Part shown: in pieces, positions 14,833 through 16,425 of the stretch
Numbering within the stretch: position 1 is the first letter of the stretch
Layout: each line of letters starts with the position of its first letter
Source: HRBIN29 sp034431815
GTDB lineage: Bacteria > Chloroflexota > Dehalococcoidia > Tepidiformales > Tepidiformaceae
Direction of reading: 5' to 3'
Length of the DNA stretch: 16,425 nucleotides
Assembly: GCA_034431815.1 (NCBI GenBank)
Contig: DAOUCS010000094.1
Coordinates: 1 to 16,425 of the forward strand
Program-made: the position numbers and the translations under genes
Notes under the pieces: model-generated
The model's input: only the letters and a program-made list of their open reading frames with translations
Database searches by the model: none
What the model was told of the DNA's origin: nothing

Positions 14833-15419
14833 GCTCCTGGCGCATCGTGCCGCTGCCCACGCATGGCCCCCTGTTCGCGGGGGCCATCGACGTCTACAGC
14901 GCCGCCTTCGCGCTCCCTCCCTACAGCGATCCCGACCGGGGCGACGAAGTTCGCGAGCGGATCGTGGAGATTCACCGGTATCGCGAGGGCTTTCGGGCCT
15001 TTTGCGCCGTCAGCGATACCGGCGAGGTCGTGGGCATGACGTACGGCTACCGCGGCGCCCCTGGCCAGTGGTGGCACGACGCTGTGGCTGCCGCCCTCGA
15101 GCCAGCGGCGGCGGAACGCTGGCTCTCCGACTCGTATGAGCTGGTGGAGCTTGCCGTGCATCCGGCCTGGCAGAACCGCGGCATCGGCACCGCCCTCATC
15201 GCCGCCTTGCTGGAAGGAGTCCGCCAGGCGACCTGCGTGCTTTCGACGCGCAGCGATAGCCGGGCGCACCGGCTCTACCGTCGGCTCGGCTTCCAGGTGC
15301 TCACGGAGATGCGTTTCGCACCGAACGGGGCCCCGTTCTACGTTATGGGGCGCCCGCTGCCGTTCGATGCCGTCCCTGCCCAGCGCTCCGGGGAGGAGGG
15401 TCGGCCGGCGCCCGTTTGA
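14829..15419 (+). CDS. GNAT family N-acetyltransferase
   Basis: This 196-aa protein has the GNAT fold. The acetyl-CoA motif A is seen as LVELAVHPAWQNRGIGTALI, with the pyrophosphate loop Q115-N116-R117-G118-I119-G120. A second half, ATCVLSTRSDSRAHRLYRRLGF, is the standard beta-5/alpha-4 region. The acceptor (amine, antibiotic, protein) cannot be told from sequence. It is translationally coupled to the AAA+ gene (ATGA overlap). It ends 7 nt before the convergent E2 gene; no hairpin separates them. Confidence 0.88.
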   Translation: MSSWRIVPLPTHGPLFAGAIDVYSAAFALPPYSDPDRGDEVRERIVEIHRYREGFRAFCAVSDTGEVVGMTYGYRGAPGQWWHDAVAAALEPAAAERWLSDSYELVELAVHPAWQNRGIGTALIAALLEGVRQATCVLSTRSDSRAHRLYRRLGFQVLTEMRFAPNGAPFYVMGRPLPFDAVPAQRSGEEGRPAPV

Positions 15420-15426
15420 AACTGCC

Positions 15427-16425
15427 CTACAGGGCCAGGCTTGCCGGGTTTTCCAGGAGCGACTGAATTTCCTTGAGGAAGCGCGCACCTTCGGCGCCGT
15501 CGGTGACGCGGTGGTCTGCCGAGAGCGCGACCTTCATGATTTGCCGAACCACAATCTCGCCGTTGCGCACGACTGGCTTCGGCATCACCGAGCCCACGCC
15601 GAGGATCGCCGCCTGGGGAGGATTGATGATGCCGATGAGGGTCTCGACCCCGTAGGCGCCAAGGTTCGTGATCGTGAAGCAGCCGCTTCCGTACTCCTCG
15701 GCCCGGAGGCGGCCTGTGCGCGCCCGCTCGATGAGGGCCTTGCTTTCGGCCGCAATCCGGCCGAGCGTCTTGTTCCCGACGTCGAGCAGGGAGGCGGCGA
15801 TGAGCCCCTCCTCGAGCGCGATCCCGAGGTCGATGTTGATCTGGGCCGGGTAGCGAAGCCCCTCTTCCGTGAAACTCGCCGTGAACTTCGGGTGCCGCTG
15901 GAGGGCGATGGCGCAGGCTTTCACGACGAGGTCGTTGATGGTCACGCGCTGGTCCTGGGGTACAGCGGCGTTCAGCGCCTCGCGGAAGGCGAGGGCCTCG
16001 GTCATGTCGATGTCGAGCGTGAGGTAGTAGTGGGGCTGCTCCCGTTTCGATTGGCTCATCCGCCGGGCGATGGCCTGACGGATGCGCGTCAGGGGCTCCG
16101 TGCGTGCTCCGGGGGCTTCGGCCGGCGCTGCTGCCGCCGGGGCGGGAGCGGCGGGAGCCTCCGTCGCCGCCCGCGTGGGCGCAGCGGCCGCCGGCGCGGT
16201 AGCGGCCTGCCGACTGCGGATCGCCTCTTCCACGTCCCGGCGGACGATCCGGCCTCCCGGGCCCGTTCCGCGGAGCGTGCTCAGGTCGATGCCCGCCTCC
16301 TCGGCGAGGCGGCGCGCGACGGGCGAGACGCGAAGCCGCTCCTCCGCGCCGGGCGCGGCCGCTGGAACCCCGGCGTCGGCCATGGCGGGTGCTGCCGGTT
16401 CCGCCGCCGGCGGCCTGGGTGTAGG
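15427..16425 (-). CDS. Dihydrolipoamide acyltransferase (E2), partial at the 5' end
   Basis: This is the C-terminal part of an E2 subunit of a 2-oxoacid dehydrogenase complex; the reading frame stays open through a Pro/Ala linker to the window edge, so the lipoyl domain lies outside. Visible parts are the E1/E3-binding domain (RVSPVARRLAEEAGIDLSTL followed by GTGPGGRIVRRDVEEA), an Ala/Pro linker, and the catalytic domain with FTITNLGAYGVE and the active site SADHRVTDGA, where His and Asp support acyl transfer. The ATG at 16383 is internal and should not be taken as the start. Whether it serves pyruvate, branched-chain or 2-oxoglutarate oxidation cannot be told; the E1 and E3 genes would decide it. 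Confidence 0.92.
   Translation of the reverse strand, partial: PTPRPPAAEPAAPAMADAGVPAAAPGAEERLRVSPVARRLAEEAGIDLSTLRGTGPGGRIVRRDVEEAIRSRQAATAPAAAAPTRAATEAPAAPAPAAAAPAEAPGARTEPLTRIRQAIARRMSQSKREQPHYYLTLDIDMTEALAFREALNAAVPQDQRVTINDLVVKACAIALQRHPKFTASFTEEGLRYPAQINIDLGIALEEGLIAASLLDVGNKTLGRIAAESKALIERARTGRLRAEEYGSGCFTITNLGAYGVETLIGIINPPQAAILGVGSVMPKPVVRNGEIVVRQIMKVALSADHRVTDGAEGARFLKEIQSLLENPASLAL

Overview
The window is GC-rich and gene-dense, with many GTG starts, strong purine-rich ribosome binding sites and frequent 1-14 nt overlaps or very short gaps. The gene set is a housekeeping one: RNase J, type-4 uracil-DNA glycosylase, TatB/TatC, type II fatty acid synthesis, L32, a type A RNase P RNA, a CGPC thioredoxin-TPR protein and a 2-oxoacid dehydrogenase E2. 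Together these fit a Chloroflexota bacterium, perhaps Thermomicrobia/Sphaerobacter-like. That placement is inferred from gene content and style; no alignment was made.

Region 1 (35-7670, minus strand) reads as one long operon, transcribed right to left: DUF177 (YceD) - rpmF - fabD - fabG - nusB - acpP - tatB-like - tatC - TauE/SafE permease - UDG family 4 - rnj. It joins ribosome and lipid synthesis (L32, FabD, FabG, ACP), transcription antitermination (NusB), Tat secretion, DNA repair and mRNA decay. plsX, fabH and fabF are absent from this copy of the usual rpmF-fab cluster, and nusB sits between fabG and acpP.

Region 2 (7835-10361, plus strand) diverges from region 1 and is a tight three-gene operon: a coiled-coil C4 zinc-ribbon protein (DUF164/CT398 type), a 471-aa protein with full large-serine-recombinase architecture, and RNase HI. 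The recombinase-like protein has lost the nucleophilic serine and most catalytic arginines, while its DNA-binding, zinc and coiled-coil parts look intact. It is the most striking feature of the window and looks like a domesticated, non-recombining DNA-binding protein.

Region 3 (10364-10723, minus) is rnpB, the RNase P RNA. Its 3' end lies 2 nt from the rnhA stop codon, in convergent orientation.

Region 4 (10821-12870, plus) holds a thioredoxin-TPR (CnoX/YbbN-like) protein and an M20 metallopeptidase. A 130-aa uncharacterised gene on the minus strand (12858-13250) overlaps the peptidase gene tail to tail.

Region 5 (13294-15419, plus) begins with the best sigma-A-type promoter in the window. 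A roughly 105-nt leader follows, containing a possible 33-codon small ORF whose stop overlaps the next start. Then come a BchI/MoxR-like AAA+ ATPase and a GNAT acetyltransferase joined by an ATGA overlap. The window ends inside a minus-strand E2 acyltransferase gene (15427 to the edge) whose lipoyl domain lies outside. There is no CRISPR array, insertion sequence or tRNA that I can see.
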